This document shows positions 33,704-42,699 of a stretch of 64,000 nt of DNA, piece by piece. Location: NCBI RefSeq assembly GCF_023149135.1, contig NZ_JAIWJX010000002.1, forward strand, positions 2,604,001-2,668,000, in the 5' to 3' direction. A program made the translations under genes and the position numbers. Under the pieces are notes generated by a model. That model was not told the DNA's origin, made no database searches, and worked only from the letters and a program-made list of their open reading frames with translations. Within the stretch, counting starts at the first letter, position 1, and every line of letters begins with the position of its first letter. Source of the DNA: Fictibacillus marinisediminis. GTDB lineage: Bacteria; Bacillota; Bacilli; Bacillales; Fictibacillaceae.

Positions 33704-35323
33704 TTATCGATCAAGCACTGCTTCTGCAATATTGACAGAATGGTCTCCGATCCGTTCCAGATTGCTGATAAAGTCAACATACACCACACTTTCTTGACCG
33801 GTGCTTAAATTGTTGTTGATGTCCTGAATGTGTTTCTTTCTCAGTGTTTTCTCCATTTCATCAATATCGTCCTCAATGTTCAGAACTTCCTCAGCCATCG
33901 GTTTATCGTTCGTCTCAAGAGAAATAATCGCTTTTGTCAGGCAGGATTGGGTCAGGATCATCATGTTTTCAAAGTCGCGTGACGTTACTTCCGAAAGTTT
34001 AATATTATTTCGTGCCATAAAGCAGACCAGATCAATCATATTTTTCATATGATCCCCGATTCTTTCGATGTCCTTGCACAGATTGAGAAGCATCGTATGC
34101 TCTTTAGATTCATTCTTGGACAAAGAATGAATAGAAAGTTTAACGAGAAACTTGGTGATTTGCCTGTCAAACCGGTTAATCTCTTCTTCATATTGCATGG
34201 CTGTATCGGCATGCTTATTTTTCCGGGTTTGGAAGAAAAGCAACGCCTGGCTGAGACCCTCCCTTGAATAGTCAGCCATTTTCAGCAGCTCCTGCCTAGC
34301 TTGATGCAGGGCAAATTCCGGAGAACTGTTGATGACTTTCTCGTCCAATTTTACCGTCTTGCTGTCAACAGACCATTGATCATCTTTAATCAATTTTGAG
34401 ACTGTAAAGACCAGCAATGAAATAAATGGAAACAGGATAATAACATTGCCGATGTTGAAAATTCCGTGCGCAAAGGCGATTTGCATGGCAGGCTCCAGAT
34501 GGAGACCGCTTGAAATCCATTGGATCAACCCTTTGTAAGGGATAAAGATAATCACAAAAATAATCGTCCCTATGAGATTGAACAGCACATGAACCAGTGC
34601 TGCTCTCTTGGCATTCTGAGAGGCCCCGAACGATGCGATCACAGCTGTGATGGTGGTTCCGATATTATCACCAAAAAGAACAGCAAGGGCACCGTTTAAA
34701 TGAATCAGGTCCATTGAAAACATCTGCTGCAGTATGCCCACGGTCGCGCTTGAGGATTGAAGGATCATCGTTGCCAAAGTTCCAATGGCGATGCCCAAAA
34801 AAGGCTGATCGTTTAAATGTGCCGTGATGTTTTGAAAATCAAGGGAGGACTGCAAAGGTTCCATCCCTGCTCCCATTAGCTGAAGGCCATAAAATAGCCC
34901 GCCCAGGCCGAATAAAATTCTTCCGATGAAAACATATTTGTAACTCCGGATAAAAAAAACGAAGAATGCCCCTGCCGCAAGCAGGGGAAGACCAAATCCC
35001 GCTGCATCAAATCCAATGATAAAGGCAGTGAAAGTAGTACCGATATTGGCCCCCATAATGATCCCAACTGCCTGTCTAAGCGTCAGCATTCTTGCATTTA
35101 CGAGCCCTACCGTCAATACCGTTGTGGCAGAACTGGATTGAATGAGCATGGTTACGAATAAGCCAGCCAGAATTCCTGTAAATGAATTGGTCGTCAGACT
35201 GTCCAAAAGGTTCCTCAGCCGATCACCGGCAGAGTTTTGCAGACCCTCACCTAAATATTTAATTCCAAATAGAAAAAGGCCGAGCCCGCCTAAAAATTGA
35301 AACAGCATATCCTGAACACCCAA
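33704..35323 (-). CDS. Na/Pi cotransporter family protein with PhoU-like C-terminal domain
   Basis: A 539-residue phosphate importer of the NptA/PhoU-domain type. Two inverted Na/Pi repeats carry the paired motifs LIQSSSATTVLTVG (near 60) and ILQSSSATVGIL (near 190), each with a downstream GxNIGTT. Residues about 350-539 form a helical PhoU-like domain (CKDIERIGDHM, NLERIGDHSVNIAE). Start is a TTG at 35323 with AAGGGG upstream; an ATG five codons later is possible. It gives a low-energy phosphate route alongside Pst. Confidence 0.88.
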   Translation of the reverse strand: MGVQDMLFQFLGGLGLFLFGIKYLGEGLQNSAGDRLRNLLDSLTTNSFTGILAGLFVTMLIQSSSATTVLTVGLVNARMLTLRQAVGIIMGANIGTTFTAFIIGFDAAGFGLPLLAAGAFFVFFIRSYKYVFIGRILFGLGGLFYGLQLMGAGMEPLQSSLDFQNITAHLNDQPFLGIAIGTLATMILQSSSATVGILQQMFSMDLIHLNGALAVLFGDNIGTTITAVIASFGASQNAKRAALVHVLFNLIGTIIFVIIFIPYKGLIQWISSGLHLEPAMQIAFAHGIFNIGNVIILFPFISLLVFTVSKLIKDDQWSVDSKTVKLDEKVINSSPEFALHQARQELLKMADYSREGLSQALLFFQTRKNKHADTAMQYEEEINRFDRQITKFLVKLSIHSLSKNESKEHTMLLNLCKDIERIGDHMKNMIDLVCFMARNNIKLSEVTSRDFENMMILTQSCLTKAIISLETNDKPMAEEVLNIEDDIDEMEKTLRKKHIQDINNNLSTGQESVVYVDFISNLERIGDHSVNIAEAVLDR

Positions 35324-35490
35324 TAGAATTACAACCCCTTTTATCTAATCATTCTTATGCCATTATCTAGTTTTATGAAGGTCATGTAAAGGCGCTTCGC
35401 AAAACCTTTACAAAGGAATGTTCTCCTCATTGTCTGTTTCCTCATAATTCGCTAAAATTAATATAGACCATTCAGGAAATGAGGAGTTCA

Positions 35491-36258
35491 ATGAGATTTT
35501 TCAACCATTTTTTCAAAAGCCTGTATTCCCCTCCAATGATTGCCCGTCTCCGTTTTCAGGGAATCGGCAAAGCCATAGGCTATGTATTTTTTTTGATCCT
35601 GCTGACATCAATCCCGGTGGGTATCGCCTTTTCTTTAGCCTTTAAATCGGGCATAGAAGAGTTCAAGCAATCGATGACTTCTGAGATTCCTGACTTTTCG
35701 CTGCAAAACGGAAAGCTAACAGCCGATCTGAAAAAGCCTGTTGTTCATACAGACAGCAGTGAAACCTTCATTTTTGATACAACAGGATCAATAAAAGAAG
35801 ATGATCTATCAGATTATACAAATGTGATCGCTCTTTTGCATAACGAAGCCATCGTCATATCTGGCGGGGAAACTCAGAAGGTTCCTTACAACACCCTCGG
35901 CGATGTGAAGTTGACCAAGAAAGATATCAGCTCCTGGACAAACACTTTATTCGATCTGCTGCCTGTTCTGATACCTTTGTTATTTTTATTTATCTATGTC
36001 TTTACAGTCGCGTTAAAGTTTATCGGGGTTACGGTTTTGGCCGTCATCGGATTGGTGCTGCAAAATATCAGCCATCGAAAGCTTTCTTACAGGCAGCTGT
36101 GGATCATGTCTGCCTATGCAGTTACACTTCCTACTGTTTTCTTTGCCATCATGAAACTTTTACATACAGACGTCCCCTTCTCTTTTCTCATCTATTGGGC
36201 AGTGGCTTCTGTTTTTCTTCATCTTTCCATTAAGGAAACTCCACAGCCAAAAGGATAA
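35491..36258 (+). CDS. yqgB: DUF1189 membrane protein (YqgB)
   Basis: A 255-residue protein. The start RFFNHFFKSLYSPP and a first membrane segment (IGYVFFLILLTSIPVG) are typical of DUF1189; an extracellular domain of about 110 residues and four further membrane segments follow. Function unknown. GAGGAG just before ATG 35491 favours this over ATG 35479. Neighbour yqgC supports the name. Confidence 0.83.
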   Translation: MRFFNHFFKSLYSPPMIARLRFQGIGKAIGYVFFLILLTSIPVGIAFSLAFKSGIEEFKQSMTSEIPDFSLQNGKLTADLKKPVVHTDSSETFIFDTTGSIKEDDLSDYTNVIALLHNEAIVISGGETQKVPYNTLGDVKLTKKDISSWTNTLFDLLPVLIPLLFLFIYVFTVALKFIGVTVLAVIGLVLQNISHRKLSYRQLWIMSAYAVTLPTVFFAIMKLLHTDVPFSFLIYWAVASVFLHLSIKETPQPKG

Positions 36259-36299
36259 AAAAAGAAGGAGCCCTGACCAGGCTCCTTCTTTGCTTTTTC
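36258..36299. terminator. Bidirectional terminator
   Basis: AAAGAAGGAGCC and GGCTCCTTCTTT form a 12-bp stem with a seven-base loop, flanked by A-run and T-run, between convergent yqgB and the DUF1002 gene. Confidence 0.9.
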
Positions 36300-37175
36300 T
36301 TATTTTTGGAACAGGCCTTTTATGCCATCAATAATGGAAATAATAAAGTCGATGAACTTTTGGAGAAAAGATTGAGTTTCGTCTTTATTTAAAAATCCAT
36401 CGAGGTTATCACGGACATTCTGCAGCTGATTTTGAACATTATCCCAATTGATGTTAAGATCCTTCATTTTGTTAAATAGTGAAACGAGTCCGTTCAACTC
36501 TTCATCCGTCAGCTGAATTCCGAGACGCTCAGCTACCCGTTTGATGAGATCACGAAGTTCATCTTCATTATTAACCGGATGTTTAGCCAGCTCTTGTTTG
36601 ATTTCTGTAATAAGCTGTGTGGCTTCCTTCGTTCCGATTCGATCACCAAGCTGTGCCGTTCTTACAACCTCTTCATTGGCAACTTGCTTCTTTTCCTCAG
36701 GGATATTTACGTTAGCTTTCTGTTCATAGGCCTTAAGGATTCCTGTAAGAGCAGCTGTTCCAGACACTTCGAACGGGGCAGTAACATAGATGTCTGCATC
36801 CTTTACCCCTGCCGTTACAAGAGCATTAACAATCATGCTGTCCGTTACCCAGTTGATGTTTTTCGAATCCACATGCAGCCCTTTACCCTTCTCAGCAAGT
36901 GTGATTTTTGAAGATGAAATTGCACGTGTTCCTAATTGCGCTTTGGAAATATACTTACCGAGATATTGATGCTCTTCTTCGTTCGTTACATTTACGGAAT
37001 CAACGTTAGAGTCAACACCCATCTCTTCTAAGATTTTTGCCTTTTGGTCCGGTGTCAGATCTTCCCCAAGTGTTACGATTACATCTCCAGGCGCTGCATC
37101 AGCAAATGCTTTTAAAGGTACCATGAATGTAAGTACGACCATTATGGGCACTAACCATTTTGCATTCCATTTCAT
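36300..37175 (-). CDS. DUF1002 secreted protein (YpuA-like)
   Basis: A 291-residue protein. A Sec signal peptide (WLVPIMVVLTFMVPLKAFADA, cleavage after AFA or ADA) is followed by the DUF1002 signatures VTLGEDLTPDQK, SSKITLAEKGKGL and GTAALTGILKAYE. A helical C-terminal region follows. B. subtilis YpuA is the closest relative I recall; function is unknown. AGGTGGAG before ATG 37175 sets the start; the frame is open to 37274. Confidence 0.82.
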   Translation of the reverse strand: MKWNAKWLVPIMVVLTFMVPLKAFADAAPGDVIVTLGEDLTPDQKAKILEEMGVDSNVDSVNVTNEEEHQYLGKYISKAQLGTRAISSSKITLAEKGKGLHVDSKNINWVTDSMIVNALVTAGVKDADIYVTAPFEVSGTAALTGILKAYEQKANVNIPEEKKQVANEEVVRTAQLGDRIGTKEATQLITEIKQELAKHPVNNEDELRDLIKRVAERLGIQLTDEELNGLVSLFNKMKDLNINWDNVQNQLQNVRDNLDGFLNKDETQSFLQKFIDFIISIIDGIKGLFQK

Positions 37176-37369
37176 GTTTATACTCCACCTCATTGTTTGT
37201 ATTTCCCTTTTTGACCCTGTATCTTTCTCTTTTTCTTGCAGATATATTTCCATTTTACACCACATAACTTTCAAGGAGCAATTTAATCCTTGAAAAATAG
37301 GTGTCTAAAGGAATAAACCGAGAGGCCGCAGCATATATATTCTCCATATATCAAAAGGGGGACAAGCCT

Positions 37370-37699
37370 TTGAAAAAATTTCTGCTCTTCTGCCTGTCAC
37401 TAGTTATTGTTTATACCATTGCGTATGATCTCAAAATTGGAACTCTACAGTCCTATAGCTCAAAACCAGCCCCCGTTTCTGCGGTCAGTATAAAAAATAG
37501 CACACCTTATAAAAAAGTGAAAGTTTCTTCTGGAGATACCGTTCTTTCGATCATTGAAAAAGTGAACCCCGCTTCCCTTTCCAAGCCGATTCCTGAGATT
37601 ATTAAGGACTTTCAGAGATATAATCACTATATTCGGCCTGAAAGCATTCAAGTTGGAAAGATGTATAATTTTCCGGTCTATAAAGAACTAAAACATTAG
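37370..37699 (+). CDS. yqfZ: LysM-like membrane-anchored protein (YqfZ)
   Basis: A 109-residue protein with one N-terminal membrane segment (FLLFCLSLVIVYTIAY) and a C-terminal LysM-like module (SSGDTVLSIIEKVNP ... VGKMYNFPVY). Start TTG 37370 is set by AAGGGGG eight bases upstream. It sits directly before ispG as in B. subtilis. Probably a wall-binding protein. Confidence 0.8.
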   Translation: MKKFLLFCLSLVIVYTIAYDLKIGTLQSYSSKPAPVSAVSIKNSTPYKKVKVSSGDTVLSIIEKVNPASLSKPIPEIIKDFQRYNHYIRPESIQVGKMYNFPVYKELKH

Positions 37700-37796
37700 A
37701 TTTCTTGCCAAACTAAAGGAACCCTTGATAAAATGTACTACTGTACAGATGTTGCTTTATATCTGTCATACTAGAAATTAAAGGAGCGGTTCACCA

Positions 37797-38900
37797 ATGA
37801 GTGAAATTACGCATCGTTCAAAAACGAGACCTGTCAAAGTAGGCCCTTTAACGATCGGCGGCAACGACCAGGTAATCGTTCAAAGCATGACGACTACAAA
37901 AACACATGATGTTGAAGCTACTGTTGCAGAAATCAAACGCCTTGAAGAGGCAGGATGCCAAATTGTCCGCGTCGCCTGTCCTGACATGCGCGCAGCAGAG
38001 GCTATTGCCGATATAAAAAAACAAATATCCATCCCGCTTGTCGTTGATATTCATTTTGATTATAAGCTCGCTCTTAAAGCGATTGAAGGCGGCGCCGACA
38101 AGATCAGAATCAACCCGGGCAACATCGGGCGCAAAGAAAAAGTGGAAGCTGTTGTTAAAGCAGCAAAAGCTAAAGGTATTCCGATCCGTATCGGTGTTAA
38201 CGCGGGTTCACTCGAGAAGAAATATCTTGAAAAATACGGATACCCGACAGCAGAAGGAATGGTTGAGAGTGCACTTGATCATATTAAGATTCTCGAAGAT
38301 CTTGATTTTCATGACATTATCGTGTCCATGAAGGCTTCTGATGTTAACTTGGCGATCGAAGCGTATGAAAAAGCAGCTAAGGCTTTTGATTACCCTCTTC
38401 ATCTCGGCATCACCGAATCCGGCACTCTTTTTGCCGGAACCGTAAAAAGTGCAGCAGGATTGGGTGTTATCCTCAGCAAAGGAATCGGAAACACACTCCG
38501 TATATCTTTAAGTGCAGACCCTGTGGAGGAAGTGAAGGTGGCAAGAGAGCTGCTGAAATCGTTCGGATTGCTATCTGATGCAGCCACACTTATTTCTTGT
38601 CCTACATGCGGAAGAATTGAAATTGACCTGATTTCAATTGCCAATGAAGTAGAGGAATATATCTCTAAAGTCCGTGCGCCAATTAAGGTTGCTGTACTCG
38701 GCTGCGCCGTTAACGGACCAGGAGAAGCGCGCGAAGCTGATATTGGCATCGCAGGCGCGAGAGGCGAAGGTTTGCTTTTCCGCCACGGAGAAATTGTACG
38801 CAAGATTCCAGAAGATCAGCTGCTTGATGAGCTGAAGAAAGAAATTGATAAATTGGCTGAAGAGCATCATGCCAAACAACAAGCTGAATTAGTAAAATAA
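37797..38900 (+). CDS. ispG: 4-hydroxy-3-methylbut-2-enyl diphosphate synthase (IspG/GcpE)
   Basis: Sixth step of the MEP isoprenoid pathway: a [4Fe-4S] enzyme that opens the cyclic diphosphate MEcPP. The 367-residue protein has the TIM-barrel part with VQSMTTT and INPGNIG, and the cluster cysteines in SCPTCGR and [18 protein letters not shown] precedes the ATG. IspH, the next enzyme, is encoded at 47437-48381. Confidence 0.96.
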   Translation: MSEITHRSKTRPVKVGPLTIGGNDQVIVQSMTTTKTHDVEATVAEIKRLEEAGCQIVRVACPDMRAAEAIADIKKQISIPLVVDIHFDYKLALKAIEGGADKIRINPGNIGRKEKVEAVVKAAKAKGIPIRIGVNAGSLEKKYLEKYGYPTAEGMVESALDHIKILEDLDFHDIIVSMKASDVNLAIEAYEKAAKAFDYPLHLGITESGTLFAGTVKSAAGLGVILSKGIGNTLRISLSADPVEEVKVARELLKSFGLLSDAATLISCPTCGRIEIDLISIANEVEEYISKVRAPIKVAVLGCAVNGPGEAREADIGIAGARGEGLLFRHGEIVRKIPEDQLLDELKKEIDKLAEEHHAKQQAELVK

Positions 38901-38937
38901 CAAAAAGCCTGCCGGATGAACCGGCAGGCTTTTTTTG
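38901..38937. terminator. Bidirectional terminator after ispG
   Basis: AGCCTGCCGG and CCGGCAGGCT form a 10-bp stem with T7 on the right and A5 on the left. Confidence 0.92.
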
Positions 38938-38946
38938 CTCCTGTAT

Positions 38947-39339
38947 TTAAAAGAAGGGGGCAAATAATAAACTGATGACAATGGAAGCAATCCCAATTCC
39001 GATCGCCCAGTAACCTGAAGTGGTTGCTCCCCGCCTAGCTGCAATAAAACCGCCGATAATACCGGCAGCCCCGAAAAGGACAGGAAGAATGAACAATGAC
39101 AGAACAGACAGGATAACGGAAAACATTCCGATTACCCTTCCTGCCTGGCCGCGGTCATCTCTTTCTTCATGTCTTTCTCTTTCTACATGCTCACGTTCGT
39201 CTCGGGGACGATCATACTCAGGAAGAGCTGCTCCGCTCGTGATCGGGACAACATCAGCAGCCATTTCCTCTCTGTAATCCGAATCCCGGTTAACAGGTTC
39301 TCTTCTGTATTCCGATTCAAATTCTTTATCTTCTGCCAT
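38947..39339 (-). CDS. yqfX: DUF4190-like membrane protein (YqfX)
   Basis: A 130-residue protein. The N-terminal half is very charged (DRPRDEREHVERERHEERDDR), the second half has two membrane helices around a GFIAARRGATTSGYWAIG loop. Position next to ispG matches YqfX. Function unknown. GAGGGA precedes the ATG. Confidence 0.78.
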   Translation of the reverse strand: MAEDKEFESEYRREPVNRDSDYREEMAADVVPITSGAALPEYDRPRDEREHVERERHEERDDRGQAGRVIGMFSVILSVLSLFILPVLFGAAGIIGGFIAARRGATTSGYWAIGIGIASIVISLLFAPFF

Positions 39340-39432
39340 ACCAAATCCCTCACTTTCTTTGGTGGAGCGTTTTTAGTATGGCTTTAAACAAGGTAAATAT
39401 AGTTGTTAATTTAATGAAAAGCTGGGCGGCAA

Positions 39433-39461
39433 ATAAAAAAGGAGCGTTAAACGCTCCTTTC
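39433..39461 (-). terminator. Terminator of the DUF1540 gene
   Basis: AAAGGAGCGTT and ACGCTCCTTT arms; the minus strand continues into a T-run. Confidence 0.85.
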
Positions 39462-39464
39462 TTA

Positions 39465-39677
39465 TCATTGTTTTCGCTTGAAGGTATGGCAGCAGGTTTC
39501 AGCCGGTTTATCGGCGATGTCTTTGTGATTGGCATCTCCGCTCAAATCACCGCTTGCTTCCATATCGTATCTATTGTTGGCATGCTTATCGATTTCAACA
39601 AGGATGGCATCGGCTACACAATTGTTGCCTTCTCCCCAATATGTGCAGTTGGCTACATTACATTTTACTGTTGGCAA
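39465..39677 (-). CDS. DUF1540 small cysteine protein
   Basis: A 70-residue protein with the DUF1540 pattern VKCNVANCTYW, a mid-protein CVADAI, and ETCCHTF near the end, giving five cysteines and a histidine that could hold a metal. AAGGAGG nine bases before TTG 39677 makes TTG the start. It lies downstream of zur, but no zinc link is shown. Confidence 0.75.
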   Translation of the reverse strand: MPTVKCNVANCTYWGEGNNCVADAILVEIDKHANNRYDMEASGDLSGDANHKDIADKPAETCCHTFKRKQ

Positions 39678-39742
39678 AATGACTCTCCTCCTTTTATGGC
39701 TAGGTTGCCACATTTAGAGGAATGTCATACCTCAATCCTCAA

Positions 39743-40156
39743 TCAGTTTACACATCCCTGGCAGACACCATAAATTTCGAATTTATGTCCGGTAACGGTA
39801 AAGTCCGACAAATCTGTGGTTACATTTTCCATCGGGCAGGCATTGATTTCCTTTGTTTTTCCGCACTTCAAACAGATCAAATGATGATGATGTTCCTGTG
39901 TAGGACAAGTGAACCGGAATTTTTTCTCCCCTTCCAGTTCAGTCTCTTCTAATATATCCAGGTCTGAGAAGGTAGAAAGATTGCGGTAAATGGTATCAAA
40001 ACTCAATCCAGGATAATTCTCTTTCAGTGAATCTTGAACATCTCTGGCACTTAGATACCTTTTTTCATCGGAAAACAATTGAAGGATGTCTTTCCGTTTA
40101 TCGGTATATTTATAGCCCTTCTTTTTCAATAAATCAATGGCGGTTATAACGTCCAT
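39743..40156 (-). CDS. zur: Zinc uptake regulator Zur (Fur family)
   Basis: A 137-residue Fur-family repressor that senses zinc. A winged helix (about 1-80) is followed by the metal region with HHHHLICLKCGK and a C-terminal CQGC, which together form the structural zinc site, and the sensing residues EHHHH. It closes the operon znuC-znuB-zur, and a Zur box lies before znuC, so it is probably autoregulated. Confidence 0.93.
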   Translation of the reverse strand: MDVITAIDLLKKKGYKYTDKRKDILQLFSDEKRYLSARDVQDSLKENYPGLSFDTIYRNLSTFSDLDILEETELEGEKKFRFTCPTQEHHHHLICLKCGKTKEINACPMENVTTDLSDFTVTGHKFEIYGVCQGCVN

Positions 40157-40168
40157 ACTGCACCTCCA

Positions 40169-41023
40169 CTATTGGTTAATCGCTATTTTTCTTCTGGAAC
40201 GCAGCTTTTTCCACAAGAGCGACAGCAATAAAATGATGACAGAGATCATTACGATAGTGCCGCCAGGGGCAAAGTCCAGATAATAAGACAGAATGAGGCC
40301 AAGAATGACCGCTGTTTCGCCAAAGATGACAGACAAAACAAATGTCTGCTTAAACCCGTTCGCAAGCCGGATACTGGCTGCAACCGGCAATGTCATCAAA
40401 GAAGAAACAAGCAAAATCCCTACAATTTTCATGGAAGAAGCAATGACAAGAGCCACCATGACAATGAATAGAAACTGTATCCACTTTCCTCTAATTCCAG
40501 AAACGGCAGCCTGCTCCTCATCAAAGGAGAGCACAAATAATTCTTTATATAAAAAAAGTACAAAGGCAAACACAAGCAAAAGAATAAAAAAGATTGTCCA
40601 TACATCGGATTCTTTTACAGCCAGCACGCTTCCGAATAAATAATTGAATAAGTCCGTGTTAAAACCATTCGCAAGTGAGATAAAAATAACACTCAGTCCG
40701 ATTCCGGCTGACATGATAATTGGTATGGCAAGTTCTTCATAATGCTTATATACTTTGCGGAGCTGTTCGATCCCCACTGCGCCCCCGACCGAGAATACCA
40801 TCCCCATATATAGAGGATTCAGCCCGCTGAAGAATCCGACGTTACGGCCCAGCATCAGGTTTGCTGCAATTCCTGCCAGTGTAATATGAGACAGTGCATC
40901 TGCAATTAAAGATTGCCTTCTAACAACAATAAACACACCAAGTACAGGGGCCAATAGACCAATCATAATCCCTGTAAGAAATGCATTCTGCAAAAAATCA
41001 TATTGAAAAAACGGGAATGACAT
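40169..41023 (-). CDS. znuB: Zinc ABC transporter permease ZnuB
   Basis: A 284-residue ABC-3 family permease with about eight membrane segments and the family stretch IADALSHITLAGIA. The partner ATPase is immediately upstream and the repressor zur 12 bases downstream. The substrate-binding protein ZnuA is not in this window. Confidence 0.93.
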   Translation of the reverse strand: MSFPFFQYDFLQNAFLTGIMIGLLAPVLGVFIVVRRQSLIADALSHITLAGIAANLMLGRNVGFFSGLNPLYMGMVFSVGGAVGIEQLRKVYKHYEELAIPIIMSAGIGLSVIFISLANGFNTDLFNYLFGSVLAVKESDVWTIFFILLLVFAFVLFLYKELFVLSFDEEQAAVSGIRGKWIQFLFIVMVALVIASSMKIVGILLVSSLMTLPVAASIRLANGFKQTFVLSVIFGETAVILGLILSYYLDFAPGGTIVMISVIILLLSLLWKKLRSRRKIAINQ

Positions 41024-41038
41024 CCACTCTTCCTCCGG

Positions 41039-41806
41039 TTAATGTTGATGTTCTATTACATGGACATGGTGCCCATACATTTGTGAAAAGCCTTCTTTAG
41101 AGGTTTTCTCAAACTCAGCTGTATTGCCATGAAAGTGCAGCTGTTTATTCAAACAGGCCACATGGGTGACATAGTCAGACATGACACCTACATCATGTGT
41201 AACAAGGAGCAGTGTCAGGCCTTTCTCGCGGTTCAGGTTCTTCAGCATCTGATAAAAGCTGGAAACCGATGCAGAATCGACACCGACAGTCGGTTCATCC
41301 AGGATAAGCAGATTCGGGTCGCTGACAAGCGCCCTCGCGATGAACACCCTTTGCTGCTGGCCGCCCGAAAGTTCACCAATATTTCGATTCAAGTAAGGTG
41401 TCATGCCTACGGCTTCAATCGCCTCAATGATTTTCTGCTTATGTTTCTTGGTCAAAAACCGAAACAGGCCCACTTTGCCGAACAGCCCCATCGATACCAC
41501 CTCATAGACAGTCGCTGGAAAAGCTGTATTAAAACTATTGGCTTTTTGGGACACGTACCCTATCTCATCCCAGTTTTTAAATTGGCTCAAGTGCTCTCCG
41601 AACAAAAAAACTTTGCCGGATTGCGGTTTTAACAGCCCTAAAATACATTTGATCAAGGTGGATTTTCCAGAGCCGTTCGGACCGACAAGTCCCATAAACG
41701 ATCCTTCAGGAATCTCAAATGCAATATGTTCAAGAACGTTTCGGTCTCCATAATGGAAGGAAAGATCCTCTATCTTAACGGCTGGTTTATCAGCTTGCTG
41801 TGACAT
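41039..41806 (-). CDS. znuC: Zinc ABC transporter ATPase ZnuC
   Basis: A 255-residue ABC ATPase with Walker A GPNGSGKST, signature LSGGQQQRV, Walker B LLILDEPTVGVD, and a His-rich tail GHHVHVIEHQH that is common in zinc transporters. GGAGGCG before ATG 41806 sets the start. It is the first gene of the zinc operon. Confidence 0.93.
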   Translation of the reverse strand: MSQQADKPAVKIEDLSFHYGDRNVLEHIAFEIPEGSFMGLVGPNGSGKSTLIKCILGLLKPQSGKVFLFGEHLSQFKNWDEIGYVSQKANSFNTAFPATVYEVVSMGLFGKVGLFRFLTKKHKQKIIEAIEAVGMTPYLNRNIGELSGGQQQRVFIARALVSDPNLLILDEPTVGVDSASVSSFYQMLKNLNREKGLTLLLVTHDVGVMSDYVTHVACLNKQLHFHGNTAEFEKTSKEGFSQMYGHHVHVIEHQH

Positions 41807-41819
41807 ACGCGCCTCCATC

Positions 41820-41840
41820 TAATAGTAACGGTTACGATTT
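41820..41840 (-). promoter_or_regulatory. Zur box
   Basis: TAATAGTAACGGTTACGATT plus T fits the AAATCGTAATnATTACGATTT operator at 16 of 20 positions. It lies between the -10 and the znuC ribosome site. Confidence 0.75.
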
Positions 41841-41852
41841 AAATTCCAATAA

Positions 41853-41881
41853 AGTATACAAGAAACCTATCATTTTGTAAA
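41853..41881 (-). promoter_or_regulatory. Promoter of znuC-znuB-zur
   Basis: TTTACA and TATACT are separated by 17 bp on the minus strand, with the Zur box just downstream. Confidence 0.75.
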
Positions 41882-41890
41882 ATAGCGAGC

Positions 41891-42541
41891 TCATCCCATC
41901 AGCTTTCTCAGCAAGTACTCCTTCAACCTCCCGTGATCTTTGAGAATTTCATCTGCCCTGAACAGCTTTTCTTCAGGAAGTGTGGTCAGTAGCGCAAGAA
42001 CATAGGCACCGGAATCATCGGCGGCCTGAATACCAAGCGGTGCGTTTTCAACGACAATCCATTCTTCAGCTGAATATGAAAACTGCTTAAACACTTTTTC
42101 ATAAGGCTCTGGTGAAGGCTTACCTTTTTCAACATCATCGCCTGTAATTACAGCATCAAATGAGACCCGCATCTTTTCAAGTACTTCCTGTACAAACTCT
42201 TTTCTGCTCCCTGTAGCAAGAGCGATCGGTATCCCTGCTTCCTTTAAAGCCCGGATGGCATCCACGGTTTCGTCATAGAAGGCATAGGTAGAATATTGTA
42301 TAAAATGCGACCTTTTATTATGATAGATTTCTTCTTGTTCAGTATCAGATAATTTGAGCAGATGGCGATTATTGACATGAAGAATGGTCTGCATGCCTGG
42401 CATTCCTTCCAGCTCGTAAAAGTAATCTTCACTAATGATGTGGCCCTGCTCACCAAAGGCATAGTTCCACGCCTTTACATGGTCTTTCATCGTATTAACC
42501 AATACACCGTCCATATCAAAACATACTGCTTTAAATGTCAT
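41891..42541 (-). CDS. HAD-superfamily phosphatase/phosphomutase-like protein
   Basis: A 216-residue HAD hydrolase of the beta-phosphoglucomutase-like subgroup. Motif I CFDMDGVLV, motif II ATGSRKEF, lysine in KGKPSPEPY, and motif IV VVENAPLGIQAA are intact, with a helical cap in between. The last motif (ENAPLG) is typical of phosphatases active on sugar phosphates. Start ATG 42541 has AAAGG nine bases upstream; several other ATGs lie just before it. Confidence 0.83.
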   Translation of the reverse strand: MTFKAVCFDMDGVLVNTMKDHVKAWNYAFGEQGHIISEDYFYELEGMPGMQTILHVNNRHLLKLSDTEQEEIYHNKRSHFIQYSTYAFYDETVDAIRALKEAGIPIALATGSRKEFVQEVLEKMRVSFDAVITGDDVEKGKPSPEPYEKVFKQFSYSAEEWIVVENAPLGIQAADDSGAYVLALLTTLPEEKLFRADEILKDHGRLKEYLLRKLMG

Positions 42542-42607
42542 TTCCATCATCCTTTGCTCTGTGTATTGCAACTTCCCCTCCACTTTGAAACCTTTATAAA
42601 GAAGGAG

Positions 42608-42636
42608 TAGTCAAGAAGGCGGCATTGCGTTATAAT
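42608..42636 (+). promoter_or_regulatory. Promoter of the purine permease gene
   Basis: TAGTCA - 17 bp - TATAAT, followed by a short GGCAGC/GCTGC hairpin in the leader. I see no purine riboswitch. Confidence 0.55.
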
Positions 42637-42699
42637 TTTTAATTGGCAGCTCTTGGCTGCTGGGTGGGAGAGGGATAAGTAAATAAAGAAGGGAAACAC

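Noticed and set aside
39378..39773. 131-codon plus-strand frame over the DUF1540 gene
   Set aside because: Antisense shadow of a short gene with a strong ribosome site and cysteine pattern on the minus strand.
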